Positions 14,981 through 23,164 of a stretch of 37,231 nucleotides of DNA are shown here, piece after piece. Source of the stretch: Flavobacteriaceae bacterium (GTDB lineage: Bacteria; Bacteroidota; Bacteroidia; Flavobacteriales; Flavobacteriaceae). Where the stretch lies: assembly GCA_029248455.1 (NCBI GenBank), contig JAQWJH010000036.1:1-37231 (forward strand). The letters are read 5' to 3'. The position numbers and the translations under genes are program-made. Each line of letters starts with the position of its first letter. The first letter of the stretch is position 1. The notes under the pieces are model-generated. The model did no database searches and was not told the DNA's origin. It was given only the letters and a program-made list of their open reading frames with translations.

Positions 14981-16204
14981 ATGTCTACAAAAAAAGAATT
15001 TGATGTAATTGTATGGGGAGCCTCTGGATTTACTGGAAAATTAGTATGTGAGTATATTTTTAAGAAATTCCGAACTAATAATGAACTGAAATGGGCAATG
15101 GCAGGAAGAGATTTGTCAAAACTTGAACCAGTAAGAGCTGAAATTGCTGATCATACTGTACCCATTGTAATTGCTGACAGTAATGATATGAAAAGCTTAG
15201 ACTTAATGACTCAGCGAACAAAAGTTGTATGTACAACAGTTGGTCCCTATGCCAAATATGGATCTAAATTAGTTCAATCATGTATTGAAAATAAAACACA
15301 TTATTGTGATTTAGCTGGCGAAGTTCAATGGATTCGAAAAATGATTGATAAATATCATGAAAAAGCTAAACGGAATACTGTCAAGATAGTTAACTCTTGT
15401 GGATTTGATTCAATTCCATCTGATTTAGGTGTTTATTATATCCAAAAAGAGTCAAAACAAAAGTTGAATAAAAGAGCTAAAAATATTAATATGCGTGTCG
15501 CTGGAATTAAAGGTGGGATCAGTGGAGGCACCTATGCCAGTTTAAGTAACGTAACAAAAGAAGCTTTTAAGGACAAAAATATTTTTAAAGTTGTTACTAA
15601 CCCATATGGTTTAAATCCTATCAATGAGCAAACAGGGCCCGATAAAAATGATTTAAGAAAAATAGTTTTTGATAAAGTATCAAGAAATTGGATTGGACCA
15701 TTTATTATGGCAAGTATAAACACTAAAATTGTAAGAAGAAGTAATGCATTAATGAATTATACTTATGGAAAGGATTTTACATACAATGAGGCAACTTTAA
15801 GTGGAGAAGGATTTACAGGTATGATTAAAGCTTACACTTTAGTTATTCCCTTAGTAATTTTAATGAGTGCTAAGCCAGGATCACTTTTGAAAAAAATTGT
15901 TGATTTTATTTTACCTAAACCAGGTGAAGGACCTAATAAAAAAAACAGAGAATCAGGGTTTTATAATCTAAGATTTTATGTTAAACTCGAGGACGACTCG
16001 GATGCGTTTGCAAAGGTTACAGGTGATATGGATCCTGGATATGGATCGACTTCAAAAATGTTAGCTGAAAGTGCTATTTGTTTAGCTAAAGATAAATTAC
16101 CAAATAGCTATGGAGTTTTAACACCGTCATCAGCGATGGGTGATTCAATTTTAAAAAGACTTCAATCAAACGCAGGGTTATCTTTTAGCTTTGTAACTAA
16201 ATAA
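14981..16204 (+). CDS. Saccharopine dehydrogenase-like NADP-binding oxidoreductase (SCCPDH / trans-acting enoyl reductase type)
   Basis: A protein of 407 residues with the Rossmann motif WGASGFTGKLVCEYI near residue 10, followed by WAMAGRDLSKL, TVGPYAKYGSKLV, THYCDLAGEVQWIR and VNSCGFDSIPSDLGVYY. These are the hallmarks of the SCCPDH/trans-acting enoyl reductase group (mycobacterial Rv2953-like), which is unrelated in function to lysine metabolism in spite of the name. The C-terminal part has a short hydrophobic stretch (around 280-295), typical of the family. Mycobacterial members reduce a double bond in lipid biosynthesis; in flavobacteria the role is not known to me. It is followed 15 nt later by the DUF1080 gene. 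Confidence 0.85.
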   Translation: MSTKKEFDVIVWGASGFTGKLVCEYIFKKFRTNNELKWAMAGRDLSKLEPVRAEIADHTVPIVIADSNDMKSLDLMTQRTKVVCTTVGPYAKYGSKLVQSCIENKTHYCDLAGEVQWIRKMIDKYHEKAKRNTVKIVNSCGFDSIPSDLGVYYIQKESKQKLNKRAKNINMRVAGIKGGISGGTYASLSNVTKEAFKDKNIFKVVTNPYGLNPINEQTGPDKNDLRKIVFDKVSRNWIGPFIMASINTKIVRRSNALMNYTYGKDFTYNEATLSGEGFTGMIKAYTLVIPLVILMSAKPGSLLKKIVDFILPKPGEGPNKKNRESGFYNLRFYVKLEDDSDAFAKVTGDMDPGYGSTSKMLAESAICLAKDKLPNSYGVLTPSSAMGDSILKRLQSNAGLSFSFVTK

Positions 16205-16219
16205 TTATTATTTTTAAAT

Positions 16220-17002
16220 ATGAACATAAAATTAAAATCTATTATTTCAATCTTATTATTAGCTTTCATACTTACATCAAGTTTCAATAATGTTAAGGTT
16301 GAAAAAAACTGGGAGTACTTATTTAACGGTAAAAATTTAGATAATTGGGGGATAAAAATAAAAAACCACGAATTTGGTGATAATTATAAAAATACTTTCA
16401 AAGTCGAAAATAATATTTTAAAAGTTTCATATGAGGGTTATGATTCATTTCAAGAAAAATTTGGTCATATTTTTTACATGAAAAAAAAATTTAAAAACTA
16501 TCATTTAAGCTTGAAGTATAGATTTAGTGGAGACCATTTAAAAGGTGCACCCGCTTGGTCTATTAGAAATAGTGGAATAATGCTTCATTGTCAAGACCCT
16601 AATACGATGCTCATTGATCAAGATTTTCCTGTAAGTGCAGAGGTTCAATTATTGGGTGGCTTGGGTGATGGTGAGAGAACTACTGCAAATATTTGTTCTC
16701 CAGGAACCAATGTCGATATTAATAATAAGTTGGCTAAACCACATTGTAATAGTTCTAATTCAAAGACATTTCATGGTGATCAGTGGGTTAATGTCGAGGT
16801 TATAGTATATGCTAACAAATTAGTTTACCATATAGTTGAGAATGACACCGTTTTAAGCTACACTAACATCAAAATAGGTGGAAATAAGGTGCCTAAAAAC
16901 TATTTAGAAAAAATTGGTTCCTCTCTATCAGAAGGTTATATATCTTTACAATCAGAGGGTCACCCCGTTGAATTTAAAGAAATTAAAATTAAAGAGTTGT
17001 AA
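16220..17002 (+). CDS. Secreted DUF1080 protein (3-keto-disaccharide hydrolase-like / LamG fold)
   Basis: A protein of 260 residues with a signal peptide (hydrophobic to about residue 20). The mature N-terminus has WEYLFNGKNLDNWGIKI, the DUF1080 hallmark 'LFNGKDLxxW'. GIMLHCQDP and VSAEVQLLGG follow, and the C-terminus YISLQSEGHPVEFKEIKIKEL is the usual family ending. The fold is a concanavalin-like beta-sandwich; some family members hydrolyse 3-keto-glycosides, others are of unknown activity. No sugar-uptake (SusCD) genes are nearby. The convergent membrane-protein gene ends 4 nt beyond its stop. Confidence 0.85.
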   Translation: MNIKLKSIISILLLAFILTSSFNNVKVEKNWEYLFNGKNLDNWGIKIKNHEFGDNYKNTFKVENNILKVSYEGYDSFQEKFGHIFYMKKKFKNYHLSLKYRFSGDHLKGAPAWSIRNSGIMLHCQDPNTMLIDQDFPVSAEVQLLGGLGDGERTTANICSPGTNVDINNKLAKPHCNSSNSKTFHGDQWVNVEVIVYANKLVYHIVENDTVLSYTNIKIGGNKVPKNYLEKIGSSLSEGYISLQSEGHPVEFKEIKIKEL

Positions 17003-17006
17003 GCAT

Positions 17007-17744
17007 TTATTCTCTGTGCATTTTAAATAAATCCAAATCTATATCATCTAAACCTTCTTTGTCGAACGGATATTCCATTTGATCTTGAATGTTATAGAGA
17101 GATATTAAGATAAATTCACTTAAAATAACAATAAAATAAGTCAACCCTGTTGGGTTTCCAATCCCAATTTTATAAATAATAGTTGGTGTATAAATGATAG
17201 GAAAAATATATACAAAAATAAGACAATAAGCTTTTAAGCTTATAGGAGTTCGATGTCTATGTATTCCCACTAAATTATCTGCACTATCAATAGTGTCTTT
17301 TAAAAAACGAAGAGCTTTCTGTAACGTCCCTCCCCCAATTATATCTTTTTTTGATTTGAGAAAAATAAATAAATCGTTTATGTTTTTATCATGTTCAGTT
17401 GTAGTATTCTCTCTTTTAATTAAATAATCAAATAACCCATTATTAACTTTATCAATTAAAGTAATTACTTGTTTTATATCTTCAGATTCTAATTTAGAGC
17501 TTGAAATAATATTTTGGACTGTTTGCAAACTTGCTCTAAACAAACTTAAGTGTTCTAGTGCTTTTTCTCTCCTTCTAAAAGCTCCTCTAATTGTAAAAAC
17601 TAATGGAAATATTATAGCAATACTAATTAAGGTTAAATCAATATCATAAATGATTTCATATTTATATGCCACAAATGGGATCAAAAATGAAATCAATAAT
17701 GCAAATAAAGTTCTATAATTAAGTATTGTTAAGTACCTTGTCAT
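17007..17744 (-). CDS. Bestrophin-like integral membrane protein
   Basis: A protein of 245 residues with about four membrane segments: residues 11-28, 35-52, 170-190 and 198-217. The central cytoplasmic part is charged and helical (FRRREKALEHLSLFRASLQ). The end, SLYNIQDQMEYPFDKEGLDDI, resembles the conserved C-terminus of bestrophin-related channels, in which a short 'QxxxENPF...DDI' sequence follows the last helix. I therefore place it near the bestrophin family, known for anion channels, with moderate confidence. It stands alone, divergent from the CotH-like gene, whose start lies 43 nt away. Confidence 0.72.
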   Translation of the reverse strand: MTRYLTILNYRTLFALLISFLIPFVAYKYEIIYDIDLTLISIAIIFPLVFTIRGAFRRREKALEHLSLFRASLQTVQNIISSSKLESEDIKQVITLIDKVNNGLFDYLIKRENTTTEHDKNINDLFIFLKSKKDIIGGGTLQKALRFLKDTIDSADNLVGIHRHRTPISLKAYCLIFVYIFPIIYTPTIIYKIGIGNPTGLTYFIVILSEFILISLYNIQDQMEYPFDKEGLDDIDLDLFKMHRE

Positions 17745-17787
17745 TGTAAAAAAATTATTAAATTACACTAAATTAAAAATCTAATAT

Positions 17788-18807
17788 ATGAAGAAACAAG
17801 CTATTATAGTACTGATCCTATTTATTTGTTCATTTACTTATGCTCAAAAACCTTTGAGCTCTGATCTTCTTTATGCGGATCAAACTCCAATGAAAATTAA
17901 ATTAAATTATTCGAATAAAAATATGAAGAAAAAAACTACAGATTCAACTTATATTGAAACTGATTTAAATTTTCTTCAAGAAGATAAATGGAATACTATC
18001 CCTGTTTCTTTAAGAGCTCGTGGGAATTTTAGAAGAGCCAAATGTTATTTTCCTCCTATCAAGATGAAAATTAAGAAGAGTCAAACAAAAAATACTGTTT
18101 TTAATGGTAATAAATCTCTTAAGTTGGTACTTCCTTGTAAAATTGAAAATGAAAATAATGACAATATTCTACAGGAATACATAGCATATAAGATATATGA
18201 AATTATTTCACCATATCATTTTAAAACTAGAAGGGTAGATGTTGATTTCACTGAACCAAAAGGAAAAAAATCTAAATCATATCAGCTTAAAGGATTTTTA
18301 ATTGAAGACGATAGTAGGCTAGCTAAAAGGTTTGATGGTAGAGTTGTTGAACAATTTATTCATCCAATGGCAATGGGAGGATTAACTTCTGTCAGACATG
18401 CCTTTTTTCAATATTTAATTGGTAATACGGATTTTTCTGTTTCATTTCAACACAATGGAAAATTATTATATACAAACAAAGAGTTTCTTCCTCTACCTTA
18501 TGATTTTGATATGACAGGTTGGGTAGATCCAAGTTACGGTTTTGGTAATCCAACTTTGGGTTTAAGTTCGTTAAGTGAACGAGTATATAGAGGTTTTAAG
18601 AGAGACAATGAGTTGATGAATACTGTTAGGACACAATTTATTGATTCTAAATCTGAAATTGTTAAACTGGTTAGCTCTTACAAGGAAGAATTTGATAATG
18701 CATCCGAGTTTGATAAAATGTTTGGTTTTATGCAAGAGTTTTTTGAAACAATTGAAGACGACGGTAAATTTCAAAAATCCATTTTAGATAAAGCTAGAAC
18801 AAAATAA
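17788..18807 (+). CDS. Secreted protein distantly resembling CotH-type kinases
   Basis: A protein of 339 residues with a signal peptide (MKKQAIIVLILFICSFTYAQ, cleavage after Ala19). Three segments recall the CotH kinase-like fold: a basic RARGNFRRAKCYFPPIKMKI region (about 72-91), a NILQEYIAYKIYEIISPYHF helix, and IGNTDFSVSFQHN followed by LPYDFDMTGWVD, where Asp residues could bind metal as in the CotH DFD element. Similar proteins are widespread in Bacteroidota and usually left as hypothetical. CotH proteins phosphorylate secreted proteins in Bacillus; whether this one is an active kinase is unknown. Its stop lies 2 nt from the end of the convergent phosphatase gene. Confidence 0.7.
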   Translation: MKKQAIIVLILFICSFTYAQKPLSSDLLYADQTPMKIKLNYSNKNMKKKTTDSTYIETDLNFLQEDKWNTIPVSLRARGNFRRAKCYFPPIKMKIKKSQTKNTVFNGNKSLKLVLPCKIENENNDNILQEYIAYKIYEIISPYHFKTRRVDVDFTEPKGKKSKSYQLKGFLIEDDSRLAKRFDGRVVEQFIHPMAMGGLTSVRHAFFQYLIGNTDFSVSFQHNGKLLYTNKEFLPLPYDFDMTGWVDPSYGFGNPTLGLSSLSERVYRGFKRDNELMNTVRTQFIDSKSEIVKLVSSYKEEFDNASEFDKMFGFMQEFFETIEDDGKFQKSILDKARTK

Positions 18808-18809
18808 AT

Positions 18810-19850
18810 TTATTTTATAGATTCTCTCAACTTGTAGAATATCTGTGTGTTTTCATAAATTCCACTGAAGGTTTCTGAACTTGGTCCAAAACTAAATACT
18901 GGAACCATTGTTCCTGTGTGACTTTTAGTATTGAATTTAATGTTCACATTGTTAATTTCCCCTCCATTTAAAGACATGCCGCCTGTCTCATGATCTGCAG
19001 TTACAACAACCAGGGTATTACCATCATTTTTAGCAAATTCTAAAGCTTCCTTAACTGCAGAATCGAAGTCAATAAATTCAGATAAAACCATTTTACTATC
19101 ATTGTCATGCCCTCCCCAATCAATCTGAGAGCCTTCAATTACTACAATAAAGGGTGATTTATTGAGTGATAATTTATTTAAAACAGTTCTTGTTATAAGG
19201 TCTAAGTTGGCAGGTCTACCATTTAATATTGATGGAGGTTCGTCAAAATAAGTGAAATATCCAACTTTTGTTGATATACTTTTTTCTAATTCGTCCAATG
19301 ATTTAATAAATTTATATTCAAACATTTCGTTTATTAAATTTCTCTTATCCTTTCTAGTTGTGAAATATTTACTTCCTCCGCCTATAAAAATGTCAATGTT
19401 GTGGTTCCTGAGTTGAAGTGCTATATTTTCATAATTATATCTTGAATTTTCCTTTGCGTAAAAAGAAGCAGGTGTTGCGTGAACAATACTTGATGTAGCA
19501 ATTAAAGCAGTTTTATATCCCTTTTCTTTACAAATTTCAAGGATAGATTTTTGATGTATGTTATCGGGACTAATTCCCAAAACTTTATTATTAGTTTTAA
19601 TCCCCGTAGCCATTGCAGTTCCGCTTGCAGCTGAATCAGTAATTAATTTATCAAAAGATGCAGTTTTTGACAAGCCTATATAATCAAATTGTTCAAGTGC
19701 TGTTGAATTATCATTGGCATACATTCCAGAGCTTATTTGAGTAAGACCCATCCCATCCCCAATCATAAGAATTATATTTGGAGATTTTTTTTGTGACCAA
19801 ATAATTGTGGTAAAAAAAAATACCCAAAGTCCTATTGAAATTTTTTTCAT
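18810..19850 (-). CDS. Alkaline phosphatase (PhoA superfamily), secreted
   Basis: A protein of 346 residues with signal peptide (cleavage near Ser19/Gln20). Zinc/phosphate-site residues are visible: D32 in MIGDGMG, the nucleophile S73 in TDSAASGTAMATG, VVEGSQIDWGGHDND and VVTADHETGG. These are the standard PhoA-type alkaline phosphatase motifs, so the enzyme should release phosphate from monoesters in the periplasm. The length is at the short end for the family (350-550), lacking the crown and C-terminal extensions. A TAAATTTG box ends 4 nt before the ATG, implying a leaderless or nearly leaderless message. No PhoB-type operator could be identified. Confidence 0.9.
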   Translation of the reverse strand: MKKISIGLWVFFFTTIIWSQKKSPNIILMIGDGMGLTQISSGMYANDNSTALEQFDYIGLSKTASFDKLITDSAASGTAMATGIKTNNKVLGISPDNIHQKSILEICKEKGYKTALIATSSIVHATPASFYAKENSRYNYENIALQLRNHNIDIFIGGGSKYFTTRKDKRNLINEMFEYKFIKSLDELEKSISTKVGYFTYFDEPPSILNGRPANLDLITRTVLNKLSLNKSPFIVVIEGSQIDWGGHDNDSKMVLSEFIDFDSAVKEALEFAKNDGNTLVVVTADHETGGMSLNGGEINNVNIKFNTKSHTGTMVPVFSFGPSSETFSGIYENTQIFYKLRESIK

Positions 19851-19854
19851 ATAT

Positions 19855-19862
19855 CAAATTTA
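19855..19862 (-). promoter_or_regulatory. Candidate -7 box (TAAATTTG) for the alkaline phosphatase gene
   Basis: Exact TAnnTTTG match on the minus strand, ending 4 nt before the ATG at 19850. If used, transcription would begin about at the start codon. No TTG -33 element at standard spacing. Confidence 0.4.
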
Positions 19863-19941
19863 CTTACTTTCAATAAACTATTGTTTGTAGATAAAATATT
19901 TTTTAAAAATTGTTAGGCATGACTTTTGAATCACAAATTAT

Positions 19942-20829
19942 ATGAAAAATTATTTTTTAATATTAAGTATATTTTTTTTTTCTTGTTCAAGTGATGAATC
20001 AGAAAAAGATGGTTATGATAAGGAAGGTAACTCTTATGATGGGCCTATTGAAACTATCACCCACAATGGTTTAGAGAGGAAATATATTATTTATACACCT
20101 CAAGGCTATGATGGCACTTCAAAATTACCTCTTTTGTTAAATTTTCATGGATTCGGTGGACAGGCTGGTGATTATATGTCATACACCAACATGAACTCTG
20201 TTGCTGATTCAGAAAATTTTATTTTAGTATACCCCCAAGGTGCTGATTTGGATGGCTCTTCTCATTGGAATGCTGCCTTAAATGGAGCCGACAACAAAAG
20301 TAGTGTAGATGACTTGGGTTTTGTGGAAGCTTTAATTAATAAATTATCATCTGAAAACTTAATAGATATAAAAAGAATTTATGCTGTTGGGTATTCAAAT
20401 GGAGGGATGATGAGTTATGCTTTGGCTTGTTACAAAAGTAATTTAATTGCTGCCATTGGTTCAGTTTCAGGATATATGCTCCAAGGAGATGAATGTATGC
20501 CATCACACCCAACTCCACTAATTAAATTACATGGAACAACGGATTATTATGATGGGGGAGGTGTTTACAATTCTGTGCAATCAGTTCTTGATTTTTGGAC
20601 AAATTTTAACAATACTAGTTCTAATCCAATTATTAATAATTTAAATGATTCTGGGACTTCAATTACAAGTTATACATACAAAGCTGGAGACAATAATGTT
20701 TCTGTTGAGCATTACAAAATAATTAATGGAGAACACGTTTGGTTTGATGTTAATTTTAATGGAAAAAACACTGGTCAGTTAATATGGGAATTTTTTTCAA
20801 AATATGATATTAATGGATTAATCAATTGA
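19942..20829 (+). CDS. Lipoprotein esterase (CE1 / PHB-depolymerase-like alpha/beta hydrolase)
   Basis: A protein of 295 residues with a lipoprotein signal (ILSIFFFSCSSDE, lipidated Cys15), so probably anchored in the outer membrane. The hydrolase domain shows the oxyanion HGFGG (69-73), the nucleophile S152 in VGYSNGGMM, an Asp in LHGTTD (about 201) and the catalytic His in GEHVW (about 267). This order is that of the LpqC/poly(3-hydroxybutyrate) depolymerase and feruloyl/acetyl-xylan esterase family CE1. Substrate cannot be named; ester-linked plant or algal phenolics or short polyesters are possible. Downstream lies a long inverted repeat. Confidence 0.85.
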   Translation: MKNYFLILSIFFFSCSSDESEKDGYDKEGNSYDGPIETITHNGLERKYIIYTPQGYDGTSKLPLLLNFHGFGGQAGDYMSYTNMNSVADSENFILVYPQGADLDGSSHWNAALNGADNKSSVDDLGFVEALINKLSSENLIDIKRIYAVGYSNGGMMSYALACYKSNLIAAIGSVSGYMLQGDECMPSHPTPLIKLHGTTDYYDGGGVYNSVQSVLDFWTNFNNTSSNPIINNLNDSGTSITSYTYKAGDNNVSVEHYKIINGEHVWFDVNFNGKNTGQLIWEFFSKYDINGLIN

Positions 20830-20835
20830 TTTCCT

Positions 20836-20900
20836 TTTTGCCACTAAAACTTTAATAATTTTATCATATATATTTTTGATTTTATGTTTAAGTGGCAAAA
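20836..20900. repeat. Inverted repeat, 14 of 15 bp matched, 35-nt centre
   Basis: Left arm ttttgccactaaaac (20836-20850) and right arm gtttaagtggcaaaa (20886-20900) pair at 14 of 15 positions. The GC-containing core TTTTGCCACT is exact. It begins 7 nt after the esterase stop. No T-tract follows the right arm, so it is not a standard terminator; it could be a structured RNA, a processing signal or a protein-binding pair. Confidence 0.6.
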
Positions 20901-20997
20901 TCAGTTTAACTTTGAACATGGTTGTATATTTTTTATATTAGATATTCTAATAAAACATCTTATTAAACAAAATTAAAACACCAAAAACACCTGCATA

Positions 20998-21804
20998 TTG
21001 ATTGATTTAAAAAACTTAAGGCCAATTCACGTTGATAATTTAGTTAGAATTGGAAGACCAAATGATGGAGGTTATGTTATTCCAAAAACAGTTTTTAAAT
21101 TATGTGATGGCTTGTTATCATTTGGAATAAACAAGGACTGGAGCTTTGAAAAAGATTTTTCAAACAGAAATCCAAAAGCTAATATACATTGTTACGATTA
21201 TTCAGTAAATTTTTTTTCTCTAATTATTTTCACCCTAAAATCTTTTATTTTAAGTTTCGTTCGTGTAATAATGTTTGATAAAAAAAGATTTATAAAAGAT
21301 TTTTATGGAATTTTTACAATTCCTGATTACTATAATTTTTTTAGAGAAAATAAAATTTATTTTAAAAAAAAAATAAGTATTAAAAATGAAATGAATTGTA
21401 TTACTATTGAGGATACTTACAAAGTTATTTCATCAAACTCTAAGAATATTTTTTTAAAAATGGATATTGAAACATCCGAATATGATGTTTTAAAATCATT
21501 AATAGATTCAGATTTAAATTTTGTCGGATTAGCAGTTGAGTTTCATAAAATTGACGAATTTACCGAGGACTTTAATTATTTGATAAAAAAGATTTCATCT
21601 AAATATCATATCGTACACATACATGGAAATAATTACGGAAAGCTTATTAAGCAAAATAATTTTCCCTCAATTATTGAAATTACATTTATGAATAAAAAAC
21701 ATATAGAGGATCCAATAGTGAAATCATCAAAAAATTATCCTATAATTGGTCTTGACCAACCAAATAGAAGCTCTAAGCCAGATTGCGAATTAATATTTGA
21801 TTAA
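20998..21804 (+). CDS. FkbM-family methyltransferase-like protein (TTG start)
   Basis: A protein of 268 residues resembling FkbM-type SAM-dependent methyltransferases. Family-like segments are an N-terminal RIGRPNDGGYVIP, the FLKMDIETSEYDVLKSLI strand-helix (SAM-fold 'KxDIExxExxVL'), VEFHKID, and a C-terminal LDQPNRSSKPDCELIFD. The canonical Gly of DIEGxE is Thr here. The open frame has no ATG before the conserved N-terminus; an upstream stop at 20974 leaves TTG at 20998 as the best start. A hydrophobic insert (SLIIFTLKSFILSFVRVIMF) is unusual and may bind membrane or lipid substrate. It is a solitary gene, next to tRNA-Arg, not part of a polysaccharide cluster. Confidence 0.75.
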   Translation: MIDLKNLRPIHVDNLVRIGRPNDGGYVIPKTVFKLCDGLLSFGINKDWSFEKDFSNRNPKANIHCYDYSVNFFSLIIFTLKSFILSFVRVIMFDKKRFIKDFYGIFTIPDYYNFFRENKIYFKKKISIKNEMNCITIEDTYKVISSNSKNIFLKMDIETSEYDVLKSLIDSDLNFVGLAVEFHKIDEFTEDFNYLIKKISSKYHIVHIHGNNYGKLIKQNNFPSIIEITFMNKKHIEDPIVKSSKNYPIIGLDQPNRSSKPDCELIFD

Positions 21805-21893
21805 TTTTTTTCTCAATCTTATTATATGTTCAGTCAAACTAGTCTTTAAATAGACCTCTTCAAATGATGTAATTTAGATAGTAGTTAATAAAC

Positions 21894-21927
21894 TAAAAAA
21901 AGGGAACTACCTAAAAGTAATTCCCTT
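21894..21927 (-). terminator. Intrinsic terminator of tRNA-Arg
   Basis: On the minus strand an 11-bp stem (one G-T pair) formed by 21917-21927 and 21900-21910 encloses a 6-nt loop and is followed by a run of six T residues at 21899-21894. It lies 4 nt after the tRNA 3' end. Confidence 0.85.
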
Positions 21928-21931
21928 CTTG

Positions 21932-22005
21932 TGACCTCGCTAGGATTCAAACCTAGAACCTCTTGAGCCGTAATCAAGTGCACTATTCAGTTATGCTACG
22001 AGGCC
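21932..22005 (-). tRNA. tRNA-Arg (anticodon ACG)
   Basis: The minus strand folds as a full cloverleaf of 74 nt including the discriminator A. Acceptor GGCCTCG pairs with CGAGGTC (one G-T pair). The D-stem GCAT/GTGC, anticodon stem CTTGA/TCAAG around loop TTACGGC, and T-stem CTAGG/CCTAG around TTTGAAT are all intact. The anticodon ACG is at plus-strand 21969-21971 and would be edited to ICG by TadA to read CGU, CGC and CGA. CCA is not encoded. A terminator follows directly. Confidence 0.95.
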
Positions 22006-22146
22006 TTAAAACTGGATGCGAATTTAAACAAATTTCATTATAATAACATTATTCATTGATTTATGAATTATTAAAATATAATTCTTTTAAAATGTAATTT
22101 TTTGGTTGAATTTTATAGTATCTTTTTAACGTATTAAATTTATGTT

Positions 22147-22314
22147 ATGAAAAATATCTTAAATGAATATGGTCGTAAATTCTTTAATAAAAGGCCTAAT
22201 ATATACTTATTTATTATTCTAATAATTATTTTATTTTTCATAGGCTCTGATCCTGAAAATATTATTATGAATTTTCTAAAATATTTCACAGATATTTTAA
22301 ATATTTTTAAGTAG
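22147..22314 (+). CDS. Possible 55-residue single-pass membrane protein
   Basis: An ATG-started frame of 55 codons with a basic N-terminus (MKNILNEYGRKFFNKRPNIY), a hydrophobic helix at about 19-32 (IYLFIILIIILFFIG) and a polar tail. It follows the positive-inside rule and precedes the quinone reductase gene by 32 nt. I do not recognise it. Composition in this AT-rich DNA can produce such ORFs by chance, so it needs a homologue to be accepted. Confidence 0.4.
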   Translation: MKNILNEYGRKFFNKRPNIYLFIILIIILFFIGSDPENIIMNFLKYFTDILNIFK

Positions 22315-22346
22315 ATAAGCTGATATTATAATTATATATTTAGACC

Positions 22347-22925
22347 ATGAAAAATTTAATAATAATTGGTCATCCCGATATGAATTCTTTTTGTTACAAT
22401 GGTATTTTTAAAACAGTAAAAAATGAACTTAATACTGAAAATCAAGAAACAAAAACTATTGACTTATATAGAGACAGCTTTACTAGACCTAGAGCTAATC
22501 TAATTAAAAATTATCAAGACTTAATTTCTTGGTGTGAAAGAATTTATTTTATTTCGCCTGTGTGGTGGTTTAGATTGACACCTAGGATGGAAATTTTTTT
22601 TGATGAAGTATTCACTCAGGGATTTGCCTATAAATTTGTAAATATTACAAAGCTTTATGCATATCCCAAACCCTTTTTAAAAGATAAAAAAGTAAGAACC
22701 TATGTTACACACGGTGCACCTGCTTTACCAGTTATTACATTGTATTTAAATTCTGTTAAGTTGAGGTTGGTTATGGGTGTATATACTTTTGTTTTTGGAT
22801 GGCGATTTTCATTATTTTCAAAGACTAGGCAATTTTGGTCTGTTCCCTTTGTTTCGGATAATAAAAGATCAAAATATCTAAACTCTATAAAAAAAGATAT
22901 TAAAAATGATTTAAAAGAAGGTTAA
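22347..22925 (+). CDS. Flavodoxin-fold NAD(P)H dehydrogenase (quinone), MdaB/KefF-like
   Basis: A protein of 192 residues in the flavodoxin_2 family. The FMN/FAD phosphate loop is represented by IIGHPDMNSFCYNG (6-19), the middle by ISPVWWFRLTPRMEIFFDEVFTQGFAY in the usual 'PxWW...P...K.WxDRVxxxGFA' position, and VTHGAPA follows. Such enzymes reduce quinones or similar acceptors with NAD(P)H. In family members a Lys often follows the P of the WW-FxxPxxxK stretch; here it is Arg/Met, so cofactor contact may differ slightly. The stop codon interlocks with that of the convergent 77-codon gene by sharing TTAA. Confidence 0.82.
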   Translation: MKNLIIIGHPDMNSFCYNGIFKTVKNELNTENQETKTIDLYRDSFTRPRANLIKNYQDLISWCERIYFISPVWWFRLTPRMEIFFDEVFTQGFAYKFVNITKLYAYPKPFLKDKKVRTYVTHGAPALPVITLYLNSVKLRLVMGVYTFVFGWRFSLFSKTRQFWSVPFVSDNKRSKYLNSIKKDIKNDLKEG

Positions 22926-23155
22926 TTTACTTGTTGAGCTCTGTTGGGTCTTAATGTAATTTTAATTTCATTTAAATCATTCTGATCAATAATCGAATAA
23001 GCAATACTGTGCATTTCAGTCAACTTTTCAATACCAGATTCATATAATTTTTTGTTTTCTTTTTTAAAAAATTCCTGTAAATGCTTTTCATGATGATCAG
23101 CAATTTTTTGAGAAACAGGTCCTCTAAAGTCCCAAATTATTTTTATTTTATTCAT
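22922..23155 (-). CDS. Conserved small cytoplasmic protein, unknown function
   Basis: A soluble protein of 77 residues beginning MNKIKIIWDFRGPVSQKIAD, with HHEKHLQEFFKKE and TEMHSIAYSII. This pattern of IWDFRGP, a His-His helix and EMHS recalls a family of short uncharacterised proteins common in Flavobacteriia. It has no signal or membrane segment. The three conserved His residues (21, 22, 25) and H49 could bind metal, which is inference only. It is 9 nt upstream of nothing else on this strand; the preceding gene on the strand is threonine dehydrogenase, ending 9 nt before its start, so the two may be co-transcribed. Confidence 0.75.
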   Translation of the reverse strand: MNKIKIIWDFRGPVSQKIADHHEKHLQEFFKKENKKLYESGIEKLTEMHSIAYSIIDQNDLNEIKITLRPNRAQQVN

Positions 23156-23164
23156 TTAAAAAAA

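Noticed and set aside
20836-22005. Mobile element or integrative island at tRNA-Arg
   Set aside because: No integrase, no duplicated tRNA 3' end and no flanking direct repeats were found; only the suggestive layout remains and is reported as a finding.
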